This document shows, piece by piece, positions 4,376 through 5,485 of a DNA stretch of 5,485 bases. The first letter of the stretch is position 1. Each line of letters begins with the position of its first letter. A model generated the notes under the pieces. It saw only the letters and a list, made by a program, of their open reading frames with translations, did no database searches and was not told where the DNA came from. The position numbers and the translations under genes were made by a program. The stretch comes from Bacteroidota bacterium (GTDB taxonomy: Bacteria > Bacteroidota > Bacteroidia > Chitinophagales > Saprospiraceae): positions 1 to 5,485 of the forward strand of contig JAGWYI010000310.1 in NCBI GenBank assembly GCA_018969455.1, written 5' to 3'.

Positions 4376-5485
4376 ATGATTCAAAAGGTTTTTCTGGCAT
4401 TTGTAATCTGTATCGGAATGGGATGCGGGGTTTATGGCCAAAATTGTGCACCAATCCAAAGCATTCAGGGCGCGGATAAAGTTGCATGTTGCGGCGATAC
4501 AGTATATCTTGTGGCAAAGGGTGCAAGTCCACAGGCAAATATAAGTTGGTGGACACATTCGACAGGCGGAAAGAAAATAGCAGATGGGCCGGCAATTTGG
4601 TATAAAGTACCAGATTCGAGTTCCACTATTTATGCCCGACAGGCAGACGGACAAGTTGTTTGGCAGGCTGATACTTTTACTTACAAGGGATACCCGCAAT
4701 TTTGGACGGTGCCTTTCGGGGTTGATTTTGTGGAATTTTATGTTTGGGGGGCCCAGGGTGGTCATGGTGGATTTATCTCAAGCGGCGGTGGCAATGGTGG
4801 ATTTGCATATGGCAAACGCATAGTCAGTCCGGGAGAGGTTTTATCGATACATGTTGGACAACAAGGTAAAACAGGAACCAATTACGAGGGTGGTACAGGC
4901 GGTTATAACGGGGGAGGCAATGGTGGCGGTGCGGGTGCAGGCGGTGGCGGTGGCGCCAGCGATGTCAGAAATGGCAATTTTTTACTGGACGACAGACTTA
5001 TTATAGCCGGTGGCGGCGGTGGGGCTGGAACTGGCGTAGTCGGACAGGCTGGAGGCTCTGGCGGTGGGCTTGCCGGTCAAAACGGACAGCCTGGCAATAC
5101 AGGAGGCATGGGGAGCGCCGTTTTTGGTCCCGGTGCAGGCGGGCTTGGAACGTATGGCGGATACCAGGGTGGCTTTGGTTGGGGGGGAGATGGCGCCTCC
5201 AATGGTTCCGAAAATGGCGGCGGTGGCGGCGGCGGTTATTGGGGCGGCGGCGGTGGCGCAGACAATGGCGGCGGCGGCGGCGGAAACGGGTTTGTTGACC
5301 AGGTTTTTGAAGTACAAACCAGCAACAATGCACGGGCAGGCGATGGGCTGGTCATTATACGGTACCCCAAAAAATGTACTTTTGATCCAGTTCCTGCATT
5401 TGTACCGGCATACAAGTGTACCCTTGAGGTTTTTGAACCTTGCCACCTGTACAATACCTCGATAGATTCGTTGCCCTGCCAATTT
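4376..5485 (+). CDS. Secreted Ig_7-like plus ALK-type glycine-rich domain protein (C-terminus beyond window)
   Basis: The frame is open for 370 codons to the window edge, with no stop. ATG 4376 is the first in-frame Met after TGA at 4367. Residues 1-21 form a signal peptide with likely cleavage after GVYG, before QNC. Residues 24-100 resemble the Ig_7 (CHU_C-associated Ig-like) domain: ACCGDTVYL at 37-45, then ISWWTHSTGG at 56-65. Residues 104-332 form a glycine-rich domain like that of ALK/LTK and bacterial homologues. An opening strand (FWTVPFGVDFVEFYVWGAQGG) is followed by GEVLSIHVGQQG (153-164), GGYNGGGN (175-182), GGGGGASDVR (189-198), RLIIAGGGGG (207-216), poly-Gly blocks near 281-303 and a closing strand DGLVIIRYP (323-331). 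After it comes a segment with C334, C348, C356 and C368. The full protein is probably large, cell-surface or secreted, perhaps with a type IX sorting tail outside the window. The domains suggest an extracellular structural or adhesive role, not an enzyme. Confidence 0.9.
   Translation, partial: MIQKVFLAFVICIGMGCGVYGQNCAPIQSIQGADKVACCGDTVYLVAKGASPQANISWWTHSTGGKKIADGPAIWYKVPDSSSTIYARQADGQVVWQADTFTYKGYPQFWTVPFGVDFVEFYVWGAQGGHGGFISSGGGNGGFAYGKRIVSPGEVLSIHVGQQGKTGTNYEGGTGGYNGGGNGGGAGAGGGGGASDVRNGNFLLDDRLIIAGGGGGAGTGVVGQAGGSGGGLAGQNGQPGNTGGMGSAVFGPGAGGLGTYGGYQGGFGWGGDGASNGSENGGGGGGGYWGGGGGADNGGGGGGNGFVDQVFEVQTSNNARAGDGLVIIRYPKKCTFDPVPAFVPAYKCTLEVFEPCHLYNTSIDSLPCQF
5213..5284 (+). repeat. GGC/GGT triplet repeat tract inside the glycine-rich domain
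   Basis: The tract consists almost only of GGC and GGT codons, broken by TATTGG and GCAGAC. It includes five consecutive GGC plus GGA at 5267-5284, and AATGGCGGCGG occurs at 5213 and 5264. Unit changes would keep the frame and alter only glycine number, so length variation between strains is plausible. Confidence 0.7.

Noticed and set aside
4340..4765. Minus-strand frame of 141 codons near the start of the glycine-rich gene
   Set aside because: It is antisense to the signal peptide and Ig_7-like region of the plus-strand gene and shows no family features.
4982..5482. Long minus-strand frames rich in Ala, Arg and Pro opposite the glycine-rich gene
   Set aside because: They are the mirror of GGN glycine codons, which read as NCC and similar on the other strand. 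The plus-strand frame has a signal peptide and coherent domains.

Overview
The window most likely comes from a member of the Bacteroidota, possibly the Saprospiria/Chitinophagia side, although the sequence does not settle the class. Four things point there: exact matches to the Bacteroidota -7 promoter element (TAnnTTTG) ahead of several genes, almost no Shine-Dalgarno sites, AT-rich gaps between moderately GC-balanced genes, and typical protein families (Tat-exported sugar isomerase/epimerase, Ig_7-like domain, YwqE/CpsB-type PHP protein). No rRNA, tRNA, CRISPR array, transposase or phage gene is visible.

Layout, left to right. (1) On the minus strand at 1-857 is a Tat-exported TIM-barrel protein of the hydroxypyruvate isomerase/sugar-phosphate epimerase group; only its last few residues lie outside the window. 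(2) On the minus strand at 1021-2190 is a 12-helix major facilitator transporter that resembles the MdtG/SLC18 (vesicular amine transporter) branch. (3) A 341-base divergent gap at 2191-2531 holds promoter elements for both directions, with the same 12-mer TACCTTTGTGTA on each side. (4) On the plus strand at 2532-2882 is a small secreted protein of unknown function with four cysteines. (5) A long hairpin at 2892-2933 is a bidirectional terminator between convergent genes. (6) On the minus strand at 2938-3696 is a divergent relative of the YwqE/CpsB PHP-type tyrosine phosphatases in which every metal-binding motif I can align is replaced, so it is probably a pseudoenzyme. (7) A gap of about 680 bases at 3697-4375 is AT-rich and full of inverted repeats, including an operator-like cluster beside a possible promoter. 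(8) On the plus strand from 4376 to the edge is the start of a secreted protein with an Ig_7-like domain, then a large glycine-rich domain of the ALK/LTK type, then a cysteine-bearing segment.

The genes do not form one obvious pathway. The isomerase and transporter share a strand with 163 bases between them and no clear terminator, so they could be co-transcribed. The other three are separated by terminators, by changes of strand or by long gaps and look like independent units. The items most worth a second look are the inactive PHP protein, the ALK-like glycine-rich protein with its palindrome-rich upstream region, and the uncertain (possibly leaderless) start of the transporter.
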